A stretch of DNA of 64,000 nt from Xanthomarina gelatinilytica (GTDB lineage Bacteria > Bacteroidota > Bacteroidia > Flavobacteriales > Flavobacteriaceae). Under the pieces are notes generated by a model. That model saw nothing but the letters and a program-made list of their open reading frames with translations, had not been told where the DNA came from and made no database searches. Shown in pieces: positions 17,146-25,871 of this stretch (positions are counted from its first letter, which is position 1; every line of letters begins with the position of its first letter). The stretch covers positions 434,001 to 498,000 of the forward strand of contig NZ_ANLA01000004.1 of NCBI RefSeq assembly GCF_000348685.1, in the 5' to 3' direction. A program made the translations under genes and the position numbers.

Positions 17146-18306
17146 TTAACCCCTAAATAAAAAGAAATCGTCTTTCATGTCTTCTATTTGAGCGTCTTCA
17201 TTTGTAATGATGTAATCGATAGCTTTAGACGTGAATTCATCTCCTTTTTGAGTTAGAGACACAATCTTGTTGTTAATTAGAATCATGTTGTTTTTAAGCG
17301 CAAGATCTAGAACGGTTTTAGCCCTTACTTTTTGCCAATTGATATGTTCTTGAAGATGATTAACGTGTCGTTCACGTTCTTCAGAATGATTTTTTAAATG
17401 AAGTAAAAAAGTTAACAACGAAACTTCAGTACGTTGTTGCTTTTCCCGATACATGACGGCAATTAAACCTTTGTTTGGTGCAAACAAATAGATAATTAAA
17501 AACAATATGCCCAACATGGTCGTGATGGAACCAGCAATGGAAGCATCCAACCAATGAGCTAACCAATAACCTGAAATAGCACTAAAAACACCAAAAGCTA
17601 TTGCAAGTCCAAGCATTTTTTTTAAATCTGTGGTAAGTAAATAGGCACTTGCTGCAGGAGCAATCATTAAAGCCACGACCAGAATGGCTCCAACTGCATC
17701 GAAAGCACCAACGGTTGTTATAGATGCCATCGTCATTAATCCATAATGTATTAAAGCAGGCGAAAACCCTAAAGAAGCTGCCAGACCAGCATCGAACGTG
17801 CTTATTTTAAGTTCTTTAAAAAAAGCGATTAATAAGCCTATGGTTATGGCCAAGATGGTTCCAATAACCCATAAAGATTTTGGGCCTATATCAGCTCCTG
17901 CAATAATAAGCCTGTCAAAAGGAGCAAAAGCTAATTCGCCCAATAATACTGCATCCACATCTAAATGAATGTCGTTGGCATTTTTAGCGATTAAAATCAC
18001 ACCTATGCTAAACAGTGCAGGAAACACCAAGCCTATAGCTGTATCTTCTTTTACCAATCCTGTTTTTTGAATCCGTTCCACCAAAACAACTGTTATAATT
18101 CCTGTTAAGGCAGCCAATAAAATGAGTAAAGGGGAATTGAGGTCTTGTGTAATAAAAAAGCCAATAACAAGTCCTGGAAGAATGGAATGACTTATGGCAT
18201 CACTAATCATGGCCATTTTTCTGAGTACTAAAAAAGTACCTGGAATAGCACAAGCAATAGCTACCAAGCTTGCAATTAATTGTATTTCTATTTGTGCACT
18301 ATTCAT
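17146..18306 (-). CDS. Metal ABC transporter permease with C-terminal winged-helix domain (second permease)
   Basis: 386 residues. The first 280 or so form an ABC-3 permease of the ZnuB/MntB/TroD type with about eight membrane spans, including LVLRKMAMISDAISHSILPG and AVGAILVVALMIAPAASAYLL. Residues of about 285-386 are a soluble tail with the look of a DtxR-type winged helix (KVRAKTVLDLALKNNMI then NKIVSLTQKGDEF). It overlaps the preceding permease gene by 8 bases and ends the operon. Substrate is probably Mn2+ or Fe2+, judged from the DtxR-family regulator and the binding protein upstream. Confidence 0.9.
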   Translation of the reverse strand: MNSAQIEIQLIASLVAIACAIPGTFLVLRKMAMISDAISHSILPGLVIGFFITQDLNSPLLILLAALTGIITVVLVERIQKTGLVKEDTAIGLVFPALFSIGVILIAKNANDIHLDVDAVLLGELAFAPFDRLIIAGADIGPKSLWVIGTILAITIGLLIAFFKELKISTFDAGLAASLGFSPALIHYGLMTMASITTVGAFDAVGAILVVALMIAPAASAYLLTTDLKKMLGLAIAFGVFSAISGYWLAHWLDASIAGSITTMLGILFLIIYLFAPNKGLIAVMYREKQQRTEVSLLTFLLHLKNHSEERERHVNHLQEHINWQKVRAKTVLDLALKNNMILINNKIVSLTQKGDEFTSKAIDYIITNEDAQIEDMKDDFFLFRG

Positions 18307-19426
18307 CTTTTATAGCTTGTTGATTGTATAAATTGGCAGCAGTTTCAAAGCCTTTTTCTGTTAAGCTCCACATGGTTCCATCTAAGGTCACATAATTTTT
18401 ATCTACTAATTTTTGAAGGGTTTTGCGTGTATAGCCTTGAAAATTATTTAATATTTTTATGGTATGTGGATGCGAGATATCCTCGTGGGTCTCTGCAATG
18501 TGGTACATGAATGCCAGGGTTTTTTGCAGTTCTAGGTCACGTCTGTTTGCAATAAATCTAATTTGACGGAAAAGCAAGCCTCGACTAGGTGAAAAAATAA
18601 AGGAAAATATCACAAAAACAGAAGCAATTATAACAATTACAGGTCCTGTGGACAAATTGTTTTGACTGGCACTAATGGCAGTTCCCAAAACACCAGAAAA
18701 AGCGCCAAAAACGGCAGCCAAAACCACCATTTTAGACAAACTGTTTGTCCATTGCCTAGCAGCAGCAGCAGGAGCCAACAACATGGCACTCATTAATACA
18801 ACACCTACTGTTTGCAATCCCAGAACAATAGCCAAAACAATAAACGATGTGATAAGGATATCAATAAAATTGGTGTTAAAGCCTAGGGTTTTTGCATAAT
18901 CTGTATCAAACAAAAAGAGTTTGAACTCTTTCCAAAAGAACAACAAAACAAAGAGGCAAAGACCTGTAATAATTGCCATTAACCACACATCGCTTTCAAC
19001 CAAAGTTGCTGCTTGACCAAACAAATATTTATCCAGTCCAGCTTGGTTGGCGTTTGGTTGTTTTTGGATGAATGTTAGCAATAGCATTCCAAATCCAAAA
19101 AATAAGGAAAGTATTAAACCTAAGGCTGTATCAGATTTTAAATGTGTTTTGGCAATAATGCCACGTATCCAAAAAGTTCCAATGAGACCACTTATCAATG
19201 CGCCAACAAGCAAGGTGTTGCTATCCTTGGATCCAGTAATTAAAAACGCGATGGCTATTCCGGGAAGTGCAGCATGAGAAATGGCATCTCCTAGTAAACT
19301 TTGTTTTCTCAATACGGCAAAACTACCAAGCATACCAGTAACAGCACCAAGAATAGCTGTTCCCAACGTGATGGTTCGTAAAGTGTAATCATTAAAAACC
19401 AGTTCTATGTATTCTTTCAAGTCCAT
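18299..19426 (-). CDS. Metal ABC transporter permease with C-terminal winged-helix domain (first permease)
   Basis: 375 residues from the ATG at 19426 (MDLKEYIELVF); a TTG at 19465 would add 13 non-conserved residues. ABC-3 permease core with SFAVLRKQSLLGDAISHAALPG and GVVLMSAMLLAPAAAAR. From about residue 290 a soluble tail of around 85 residues shows a winged-helix pattern: KTLQKLVDKNYVTLDGTMWS followed by LTEKGFETAANL. It pairs with the next permease to form the membrane channel for divalent metal import. Confidence 0.9.
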   Translation of the reverse strand: MDLKEYIELVFNDYTLRTITLGTAILGAVTGMLGSFAVLRKQSLLGDAISHAALPGIAIAFLITGSKDSNTLLVGALISGLIGTFWIRGIIAKTHLKSDTALGLILSLFFGFGMLLLTFIQKQPNANQAGLDKYLFGQAATLVESDVWLMAIITGLCLFVLLFFWKEFKLFLFDTDYAKTLGFNTNFIDILITSFIVLAIVLGLQTVGVVLMSAMLLAPAAAARQWTNSLSKMVVLAAVFGAFSGVLGTAISASQNNLSTGPVIVIIASVFVIFSFIFSPSRGLLFRQIRFIANRRDLELQKTLAFMYHIAETHEDISHPHTIKILNNFQGYTRKTLQKLVDKNYVTLDGTMWSLTEKGFETAANLYNQQAIKDE

Positions 19427-19560
19427 TGTTTCTGTGAATGCAGGAATCTTGCCCTTTCTTCGCAAACATTTTTTATGTGTTTGTGTTTTTTATTATAATA
19501 TCAATCAAGACATTTTCATTTGAGCATGCTTGTAAACTACGATTGTAAACCAACAACCAA

Positions 19561-20334
19561 TCACTCTTGAATACTTACTTTATAATTGATACCGTAAGTT
19601 TTGGTTAAATTATCATCATTGAAAATGTCTTTAACAGGTCCAGTTGCTATTTTTTTTACATTTAAAAAAGTCACCCAATCAAAATATTCTGGAACGGTTT
19701 GTAAATCGTGATGGACCACAATCACAGTTTTTCCAGCTTTTCGTAAATCCTTTAAAATGTTAATAATGGCAACCTCAGTAGTGGCATCGACGCCTTGAAA
19801 TGGTTCGTCCATAAAATAAATGGATGCGTCTTGTACCAAGGCACGAGCTAAAAAGATACGTTGTTGTTGGCCACCGGAAAGCTGACTGATCTGTCTGCCT
19901 TTAAAGGGTAACATGCCCACTTTTTCCAAAGCCTCCAGAGCTGCTTTTTTTTCTTTTTGTCCTGGACGTTTAATCCATCCCAAACTGCCATAGGTTCCCA
20001 TCATTACAACATCAAGGGCTGTGGTGGGAAAATCCCAATCCACACTTCCTTTTTGAGGCACATAGGCAACTAATTTGCGTTGTTCGTCATATGGTTTTCC
20101 ATAAATGCTTACACTTCCAGCTATAGGTTTTAAGATGCCCAATATGGCTTTGATTAAGGTGGATTTTCCTGCGCCATTTGGACCCACTATAGCCATAAGG
20201 ACGCCTTCAGGAATTTCTAAGTCTATATCCCAAAGCACAGGCTTATAATTGTAGGCAACTGTTAAATCGTCTACTTGTACTGCTATATTTCCTGAGGAAA
20301 GAGGACTGCTTTTTTCTACTATCTTATTTTCCAC
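19561..20334 (-). CDS. Metal ABC transporter ATP-binding protein (MntA/ZnuC type)
   Basis: 257 residues. Walker [10 protein letters not shown], signature LSGGQQQR, Walker [13 protein letters not shown] and the switch His (VIVVHHDL) are all present, so it should be active. The start is a GTG at 20332-20334. It lies 107 bases after the substrate-binding protein gene and before the two permeases, in the usual order for Mn/Zn/Fe uptake operons. Confidence 0.94.
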   Translation of the reverse strand: MENKIVEKSSPLSSGNIAVQVDDLTVAYNYKPVLWDIDLEIPEGVLMAIVGPNGAGKSTLIKAILGILKPIAGSVSIYGKPYDEQRKLVAYVPQKGSVDWDFPTTALDVVMMGTYGSLGWIKRPGQKEKKAALEALEKVGMLPFKGRQISQLSGGQQQRIFLARALVQDASIYFMDEPFQGVDATTEVAIINILKDLRKAGKTVIVVHHDLQTVPEYFDWVTFLNVKKIATGPVKDIFNDDNLTKTYGINYKVSIQE

Positions 20335-20441
20335 TTATCCATTTTTTATAGATTCTTTGCTTAGCTCTAAATGATATATTTTTCAAATGGGTCTTATAAT
20401 AAAAGCCTCAATATTCTGGTGAGAACTGAAAGCTTTTTGAC

Positions 20442-21362
20442 TTATTTTAAAGCATTTACAATTGTATTCACATTGTATTGAAACATCCCAATATAGGTGC
20501 CTTCCATGCTTCCAGCATTTCCTAAAGCATCAGAATAGAGAGTACCTCCTATACTTACGTCATGGCCTTTTGATGTTACAGCAGCTTGTAAAGCCTCAAT
20601 GGTTCTTTTTGGTACAGAACTTTCCACAAATATGGCTTTTACTTTTTTATCAATAATAAAAGTTGCTAATTTTTGAACGTCTTGAACACCAGCTTCGGTT
20701 GCCGTTGATAAACCTTGCAATCCAACAACTTCAAAATCGTATGCTTTTCCAAAGTAGCTAAAAGCATCGTGAGCAGTTACCAAGATACGTTTTTCTTTAG
20801 AAAGTGTTTGGATGGTAGCTGTTATCTCTTTTTTTAGAACTTCTAATTTTTCAATGTAATTTTTAGCATTTGTTTCGTAGAACAACTTGTTTTCTGGGTC
20901 TGTTTTTGATAATTGGTCTGCAACATATTGCGTGATTTGAATCCAATAATCTATATTGAACCAAATGTGTGGATCGTAATTGCCAGGAAATAACTCTGAT
21001 GCAATTAGGGTTGTTTTATCCAAAGCATCAGAAACCGCTATGGTTTTAATATTCTGACGACTCATTTTCTCGAAAACTTCAACCAATTTTCCTTCAAGAT
21101 GAAGGCCTCCATAAAATATAATATCGGCATTGGCCAATTTTGAGACATCACCTTCGCTAGCCTTAAATAAATGAGGGTCGACACCAGAACCCATTAAACC
21201 TTGAACATTTATTTTGTCGCCACCAATGTTTTTAACTAAATCGGTAATCATGGTTGTGGTAGTTACTATGTTTGGCTTGCCGTTGGTTGGTTGGTTGTTT
21301 TTGCAGTTAAATATAATAACTGCACCTAATAAGGCCATTAAGTACTTAGGGTTAAATTTCAT
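20442..21362 (-). CDS. Metal ABC transporter substrate-binding lipoprotein (MntC/ZnuA type)
   Basis: About 307 residues from the ATG at 21362; it overlaps the end of the regulator gene by 11 bases. A lipobox (VIIFNC) places it in the membrane-anchored periplasmic class. Metal ligands of the cluster A-I family are visible: His in GVDPHLF, His in YDPHIWF, Glu in IFVESSVPK and Asp in TLYSDALG. The long His-rich loop of ZnuA is missing, which favours Mn2+ or Fe2+ over Zn2+. Confidence 0.92.
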   Translation of the reverse strand: MKFNPKYLMALLGAVIIFNCKNNQPTNGKPNIVTTTTMITDLVKNIGGDKINVQGLMGSGVDPHLFKASEGDVSKLANADIIFYGGLHLEGKLVEVFEKMSRQNIKTIAVSDALDKTTLIASELFPGNYDPHIWFNIDYWIQITQYVADQLSKTDPENKLFYETNAKNYIEKLEVLKKEITATIQTLSKEKRILVTAHDAFSYFGKAYDFEVVGLQGLSTATEAGVQDVQKLATFIIDKKVKAIFVESSVPKRTIEALQAAVTSKGHDVSIGGTLYSDALGNAGSMEGTYIGMFQYNVNTIVNALK

Positions 21363-22008
21363 TGACATATATAATATTTGTAAAATCTTCATTTAGTACA
21401 ATGTTGTTATTGTTAATGGTGATTTGAGTCATTTTATTTTTACTGAATTGTTTGCTTACCAAAATAGGGTTTCCGTATTTTAAGCCATTTAAGGCACAAA
21501 AATCAAAAAATTCCTTATCGTCGCTCATAAGTCTTGAAATAACATATGTTTTTCCTTCTTGAGTATTTGAAAGTGCCATGGATGTGTCTATAGTTGTAAT
21601 CTCCCCATTGGCATTAGGTATGGGGTCGCCATGTGGATCGAATTTAGGATTGCCTAAATACTCACTGATCCTATCGGCCAAAAAGTTGGAGGTTGCATGC
21701 TCCAAGAGTTCTGATTCCCTGTGTATTTCATGCAGTGACATGTCGAACAATTTAAATAACAAGGCTTCCCAGAGACGATGTTTCCTAATTACATTTAAAG
21801 CCATTTTTGTACCTTCATCTGTTAATTGAAGCGCTTGGTATTTTTCGTATTGCAACAGGTTTTTTGAAGCTAATTTTTTGGCCATATCAGTTGCAGCAGC
21901 ATTGGAAATGCCAAGTTTTTTTGCAATGTTTCCTGGTTTGGTGTCGTTCGAGTCGTTATTGTCATTTTTGTAAATGGCTTTTACAAAATTTTCTATGGCT
22001 ACAGACAT
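21352..22008 (-). CDS. mntR: DtxR-family metal-dependent regulator (MntR/IdeR-like)
   Basis: 218 residues: an N-terminal winged helix (GNIAKKLGISNAAATDMAKK at about 26-45), a metal-binding and dimerisation domain (HRLWEALLFKLFDMSLHEIH, ELLEHA), and a C-terminal FeoA/SH3-like domain (about 150-218). DtxR proteins repress uptake genes when Mn2+ or Fe2+ is plentiful. It is the first gene of the transporter operon, with a textbook promoter and a palindrome at the predicted start point, consistent with autorepression. Iron and manganese specificity cannot be separated by sequence reading alone. Confidence 0.9.
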   Translation of the reverse strand: MSVAIENFVKAIYKNDNNDSNDTKPGNIAKKLGISNAAATDMAKKLASKNLLQYEKYQALQLTDEGTKMALNVIRKHRLWEALLFKLFDMSLHEIHRESELLEHATSNFLADRISEYLGNPKFDPHGDPIPNANGEITTIDTSMALSNTQEGKTYVISRLMSDDKEFFDFCALNGLKYGNPILVSKQFSKNKMTQITINNNNIVLNEDFTNIIYVNEI

Positions 22009-22029
22009 TTATTTGTGCTTTAAATTAAA

Positions 22030-22045
22030 TTTAAGTAAGCTTAAA
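22030..22045. promoter_or_regulatory. Palindrome at the mntR transcription start (candidate MntR operator)
   Basis: TTTAAGTAAGCTTAAA has TTTAAG/CTTAAA arms. It begins just downstream of the -7 box at 22053-22060, that is, right at the expected transcription start. A bound regulator would block the polymerase. Confidence 0.55.
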
Positions 22046-22052
22046 TATTAAT

Positions 22053-22083
22053 CAAAGGTAACTAAATTAATAGTTTTGGCAAA
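22053..22083 (-). promoter_or_regulatory. Promoter of the mntR-metal transporter operon
   Basis: On the minus strand: TTTG (22083-22080), 19-base spacer, TACCTTTG (22060-22053). This is an exact match to the Bacteroidota housekeeping promoter pattern TTTG-N19-TAnnTTTG. Confidence 0.8.
22071..22078 (+). promoter_or_regulatory. Candidate -7 box for the divergent secreted-protein gene
   Basis: TAGTTTTG on the plus strand, 44 bases before the ATG at 22123. It overlaps the spacer of the opposing mntR promoter, so the two transcripts may compete. Confidence 0.45.
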
Positions 22084-22122
22084 AGAATTTGTAAATTCAC
22101 AACGTAAAATTTTCAAGTTTAA

Positions 22123-22542
22123 ATGAAACTTTATTTAATAGCCTTATTTGTTTTTTTATCAGGACACCTGGTTGCACAAGATTCAACTACTGTTGAGGTC
22201 CCAAAAATTGTAGCAAAGTTGCCTTTGGGAAAAACCTATACCTTAGACCAAGTTGAGCTTGTTTTTGTGGATGTATTGTCAGATTCGCGCTGCCCAAAAG
22301 ATGTGACTTGTGTTTGGGCTGGTCAAGCTGTGGCTTTGGTTGAAGTATACAAGGACCAGGTTTTGATTGAAAGAAAAGAAGTTGTTTTTGAACCTGGAAA
22401 AAACACCAATTTAAACCTTAAGACCTTATGTGCTTATAAAGGTCTAAGGGTTTTGGCCAATAACTTGTTGCCCTATCCAGAACAATCACAGGAAAAGATT
22501 AAAAAAGAGGCTTATTATTTGCAGCTGGAAATAAGTTATTAG
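22123..22542 (+). CDS. Secreted protein of unknown function with a DSRCPxxVTCVWAG motif
   Basis: 139 residues with a signal peptide (LIALFVFLSGHLVAQ). The segment DSRCPKDVTCVWAGQA, with two Cys probably forming a disulfide, recurs in small secreted proteins of Bacteroidota whose function is unknown to me. A third Cys lies in LKTLCAYKG. Its stop codon overlaps the stop of the tiny FeoB-associated gene on the opposite strand. Confidence 0.7.
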   Translation: MKLYLIALFVFLSGHLVAQDSTTVEVPKIVAKLPLGKTYTLDQVELVFVDVLSDSRCPKDVTCVWAGQAVALVEVYKDQVLIERKEVVFEPGKNTNLNLKTLCAYKGLRVLANNLLPYPEQSQEKIKKEAYYLQLEISY

Positions 22543-22676
22543 TGGCAGTTGTCGCAATCGTGATTCCCAAAGTCTTTTTTCGATTTCGATTTTTTCCAAA
22601 AGAATTTCTTTACCAAAAAAAGTAAGGCTAAAAAGAGCGCAGCAAAAGCCAAGATATTTTGAAACAAGTCATTCAT
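22539..22676 (-). CDS. FeoB-associated Cys-rich membrane protein, 45 residues
   Basis: A short gene I translated by eye: MNDLFQNILAFAALFLALLF then LVKKFFWKKSKSKKDFGNHD, ending CDNCH. One membrane span (about residues 5-23), a basic stretch, and a CxxC-type tail with His. This matches the small FeoB-associated Cys-rich membrane protein family, thought to help FeoB handle Fe2+. It lies 30 bases downstream of the feoB stop on the same strand, and its stop interlocks with the convergent gene's stop (TTAG). Confidence 0.85.
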   Translation of the reverse strand: MNDLFQNILAFAALFLALLFLVKKFFWKKSKSKKDFGNHDCDNCH

Positions 22677-22706
22677 ATACTGTTTGTCGCTTTTTGGGTT
22701 GAAACC

Positions 22707-24806
22707 TTAAATTAATATTTGGTAGGTAATTAAAGCTACCACATAAGCAAAACCACTCATTAGCACCAACTGTAAAATGGGCCATTTCCAACTGTTGGTT
22801 TCCCGTTTTACTATGGCAAGTGTACTCATACACTGCATGGCAAAAGCATAAAAAAGCAACAAAGATATCCCAGAAGCAAAATTAAAGAGAGGTCCTCCTA
22901 AAATAGGATTTACTTCTCCAGCCATCCTGTTTTTTATGGTTTCTTCTTCGTCGCTACCAACGCTATAAATAGTTGCCAAGGTTCCAACAAAGACTTCTCT
23001 GGCAGCAAAGGAGCTTACAATGGCTATACCAATTTTCCAGTCGTAACCCAAAGGCCTTATAGCTGGTTCTATGGCTCTTCCTGTTAGGCCTATAAACGAA
23101 TATTCCAATTTTTGAGATGCAATTTCGTTGTCCAATTCTTCTTGGGTTAAATTTTGGGACGCAAATTTTTCGGTTACAATTTCTTCAGCATTGTTAAACT
23201 GTTCGCCAGGCCCATAAGATGCTAAAAACCATAAGACAATGGAAATGGCCAAGATGATTTTTCCTGCTCCAAATACAAACGATTTGGTTTTTTCTACAAC
23301 TGTCAATGCCACATTTTTCATTAAAGGCAATTTGTAATTTGGCATTTCAACAACAAAAAACGATTTGCTTTTAATTTTTAAAATTTTATTTAAAATCATG
23401 GCAGAAACCAAAGCAGCACCAAAACCAATTAGGTACAATAACATTAGGGTTAAAGCTTGATAGCCTAAACCAAGAAACCTTCCTTCAGGAATAACTAGCG
23501 AAATAATAATCAAATATACAGGTAGCCTTGCCGAGCAGGTGGTAAATGGTGTTACCAAAATAGTAATTAAACGTTCTTTCCAGCTTTCAATGTTTCTGGT
23601 AGCCATAATGGCAGGAATGGCACATGCTGTTCCCGAAATTAAAGGCACTACACTTTTTCCACTAAGTCCAAAACGTCTCATGCCACGATCCATTAAAAAG
23701 ACCACACGACTCATGTAGCCGCTTTCTTCCAGTATGGAAATAAACAAAAATAAAAAGGCAATTTGTGGGATAAAAATAACAATGCCACCAAGACCAGGAA
23801 TAATTCCTTCAGACAACAAATTGGTAAAGGTACCAGCCGGTAAGCTGTCTTTGGTCCATTCGCTTAAAGAGGCAAAGGTGGAATCTATAAAATCCATTGG
23901 CACAGCAGACCAATCGTAAATGGCCTGAAAAATGGTAAAAAGAATGACCAGAAAAATGGCATAACCCCAAACTTTATGGGTTAAAATCCTGTCCAGTCTA
24001 ATGCGCAAATCCTTGGCAGTGCTTAGGTCTATGGTTTGACCTTTTTTAAGCGTATTGTTTATAAACTGATAGCGTTTTATGGTTTCTTTTTGCTGTAAAC
24101 GTTTTAAATCGGCTTTGGTTTTCGTTTTAAAATCGGCAACAGCATCAATTTCATTTCTATCTGTTTTCCCAAAATTTACATCTTGGGTAATAACCAACCA
24201 AAGTTTGTAGAGTAATTGGTTGGGAAAGGCTTTTTGAAGGTTATCAAAATAGTCCTTATCTATTTCCGAAGCATTTAAGCAAGGTGTTGTTGAAAGGTCC
24301 TTATAATTAAAGATAAGTTCTTTTAAATTGTCAATCCCTTGGTTTTTTCTTGTGCTTACAAGGGCGATTTTGGTTTTAAGTTGCTCCTCTAAATATGGAA
24401 TGTCTAAAGAAATACCTTTGTATTTCATTCTATCAGACATATTAATGACAAGAATGGTAGGTATTTCCAAATCTTTTATTTGTGTAAATAAAAGCAGGTT
24501 GCGTTTTAAGTTTTCAACATCACTAACCACAACTGCCACATCTGGAAAGTCTTTGTCGTTTTTATTTAAAAGCAATTCTATCACCACATTTTCATCCAGT
24601 GAAGAGGCGTTTAAACTATAAGTTCCAGGCAAATCTATAATATGGGCTTTAACACCACGAGGAAGTTTGCAAATACCTTCTTTTTTTTCTACAGTAATTC
24701 CTGGGTAGTTTCCAACTTTTTGGTTCAATCCGGTTAAGGAGTTAAAGACCGAAGTTTTCCCTGTGTTTGGATTTCCTATTAAGGCAACATTTATCTGCTT
24801 ACTCAT
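22707..24806 (-). CDS. feoB: Ferrous iron transporter FeoB
   Basis: 699 residues. An N-terminal GTPase domain has G1 GNPNTGKTS, switch YPGITVEKKEG, G3 DLPGTYSL and G4 VINMSDR. The C-terminal part has about eight membrane spans with the two Gate motifs, including SGTACAIPAIMATR and the second half GAGKIILAISIVLWFL. FeoB carries Fe2+ across the inner membrane. It overlaps feoA by 8 bases. The normal FeoB architecture is intact with no truncation. Confidence 0.97.
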   Translation of the reverse strand: MSKQINVALIGNPNTGKTSVFNSLTGLNQKVGNYPGITVEKKEGICKLPRGVKAHIIDLPGTYSLNASSLDENVVIELLLNKNDKDFPDVAVVVSDVENLKRNLLLFTQIKDLEIPTILVINMSDRMKYKGISLDIPYLEEQLKTKIALVSTRKNQGIDNLKELIFNYKDLSTTPCLNASEIDKDYFDNLQKAFPNQLLYKLWLVITQDVNFGKTDRNEIDAVADFKTKTKADLKRLQQKETIKRYQFINNTLKKGQTIDLSTAKDLRIRLDRILTHKVWGYAIFLVILFTIFQAIYDWSAVPMDFIDSTFASLSEWTKDSLPAGTFTNLLSEGIIPGLGGIVIFIPQIAFLFLFISILEESGYMSRVVFLMDRGMRRFGLSGKSVVPLISGTACAIPAIMATRNIESWKERLITILVTPFTTCSARLPVYLIIISLVIPEGRFLGLGYQALTLMLLYLIGFGAALVSAMILNKILKIKSKSFFVVEMPNYKLPLMKNVALTVVEKTKSFVFGAGKIILAISIVLWFLASYGPGEQFNNAEEIVTEKFASQNLTQEELDNEIASQKLEYSFIGLTGRAIEPAIRPLGYDWKIGIAIVSSFAAREVFVGTLATIYSVGSDEEETIKNRMAGEVNPILGGPLFNFASGISLLLFYAFAMQCMSTLAIVKRETNSWKWPILQLVLMSGFAYVVALITYQILI

Positions 24807-25032
24807 GGGTAATTTCTATTAAAATATGAATAGCAGTTTCTTTTCTAATGGCTAAGTGGGTTCCGTTAATGTTTAAGTACATAGGATCTGCAAAAGGTGC
24901 CATTTGAACAAGTTCAACTTCGTTTCCAGGCAAACAGCCCATTTCCAAGAGTTTTAAGGGAATGTATATTGAAGAAACATCAGTAATGATGGCTCTTTCT
25001 CCTCGTTTAAGATGTGCTAGTGTTACTTGCAA
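24799..25032 (-). CDS. feoA: FeoA family protein
   Basis: 77-residue SH3-like protein that supports FeoB. The pattern GERAIITDVSS, LLEMGCLPGNEVELVQMAPF and NGTHLAIRKETA is typical. The only suitable start is a TTG at 25030-25032. Two candidate iron-regulatory palindromes and a -7 box lie immediately upstream, so the feoA-feoB-Cys-rich operon is probably iron-regulated. Confidence 0.93.
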   Translation of the reverse strand: MQVTLAHLKRGERAIITDVSSIYIPLKLLEMGCLPGNEVELVQMAPFADPMYLNINGTHLAIRKETAIHILIEITHE

Positions 25033-25037
25033 GCTTA

Positions 25038-25054
25038 TTTAGATTGATTTTAAA
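25038..25054. promoter_or_regulatory. 17-bp palindromic operator candidate in the feoA promoter (site 1)
   Basis: TTTAGATTGATTTTAAA differs by one base from the reverse complement of the site before the AraC/heme regulator (6343-6359). It covers the predicted start of transcription, since the -7 box ends at 25059, and it ends 6 bases before the feoA start codon. Confidence 0.65.
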
Positions 25055-25058
25055 GAAG

Positions 25059-25066
25059 CAAAAATA
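25059..25066 (-). promoter_or_regulatory. -7 box of the feoAB promoter
   Basis: TATTTTTG on the minus strand, lying between two palindromic sites. No TTTG is found 19 bases upstream. Confidence 0.55.
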
Positions 25067-25069
25067 AGG

Positions 25070-25086
25070 TAAAAATTCAGTCTAAA
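25070..25086. promoter_or_regulatory. Second, weaker operator-like site upstream of feoA
   Basis: Minus strand TTTAGACTGAATTTTTA shares 12 of 17 positions with the best sites, mainly in the left arm TTTAGA. It covers the place where the -33 element would bind. The same two-site layout occurs at the TonB receptor promoter. Confidence 0.4.
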
Positions 25087-25104
25087 AAAATTGTGGACAA
25101 AAAA

Positions 25105-25776
25105 CTATTTATATTCTTCTTTTAAGGTTTCAATATCTGCTATCAAGCGCTTAATATCTTCAGGGTTTGTACCATCGTAATAACCACGTATTTGACGCTT
25201 TTTATCTATAAGCATAAAGTTTTCGGTATGGATCATGTCGTATGCGTCACCATTGCCATCTGTTTTAACGGCCAAATAGCTTTTGCGTGCCAGTTGGTAA
25301 ATTTGTTTTTTATCTCCAGTCACTAAGTTCCATTTGGCATCATTTACCCCTTTTTTAAGAGCATATTTTTTAAGTTGAGCTACAGAGTCAATTTCTGGGG
25401 TTACTGTATGTGAAAGCAACATCACATCTGGATCGTTAATGATTTCTTTTTGAATTTGTACCATATGGTCTGTCATGATTGGGCAAATGGTCTGGCAGGT
25501 TGTAAAGAAGAAATCGGCTACGTAAATTTTATCCTTATAAGTGTTTTGTGTGATGGTTTCACCATTTTGATTGGTTAAACTGAAATCGGCAATTTTATGA
25601 TACTTCTTTTTATATTGAATGGTGCTATCTACCATTTCGGTATTTACCATAGCGGGTTGATAAATAGGCAATGGCTTGTAAACATCAAAAATGTTATAGA
25701 TAATTGAAATGATTATGATGGAAAGAACTGCAAAAACAATAGCGAAGTACTTATAATCTTTGAAAAATGAAAGCAT
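25105..25776 (-). CDS. SCO1/SenC family copper-binding thioredoxin-like protein
   Basis: 223 residues with an N-terminal membrane anchor (about 10-29) and a periplasmic thioredoxin fold. The copper ligands are C94 and C98 in FFTTCQTICPIM and the distal His in DMIHTENFML. SCO proteins deliver copper to the CuA site of cytochrome c oxidase. It has its own -7 box and is divergent from the M1 peptidase gene. Its position beside iron uptake does not itself show a link. Confidence 0.92.
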   Translation of the reverse strand: MLSFFKDYKYFAIVFAVLSIIIISIIYNIFDVYKPLPIYQPAMVNTEMVDSTIQYKKKYHKIADFSLTNQNGETITQNTYKDKIYVADFFFTTCQTICPIMTDHMVQIQKEIINDPDVMLLSHTVTPEIDSVAQLKKYALKKGVNDAKWNLVTGDKKQIYQLARKSYLAVKTDGNGDAYDMIHTENFMLIDKKRQIRGYYDGTNPEDIKRLIADIETLKEEYK

Positions 25777-25814
25777 GCACTCTAATTTTGAAACTTTTAT
25801 GTAAGATTTATTTG

Positions 25815-25822
25815 CAAAAATA
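25815..25822 (-). promoter_or_regulatory. Candidate -7 box for the SCO gene
   Basis: TATTTTTG on the minus strand, 38 bases before the ATG at 25776. No matching -33 box. Confidence 0.45.
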
Positions 25823-25871
25823 CGACAGATAAGTGTTTAATTAGGTATTTTTAACATCTAAATATGTTATT

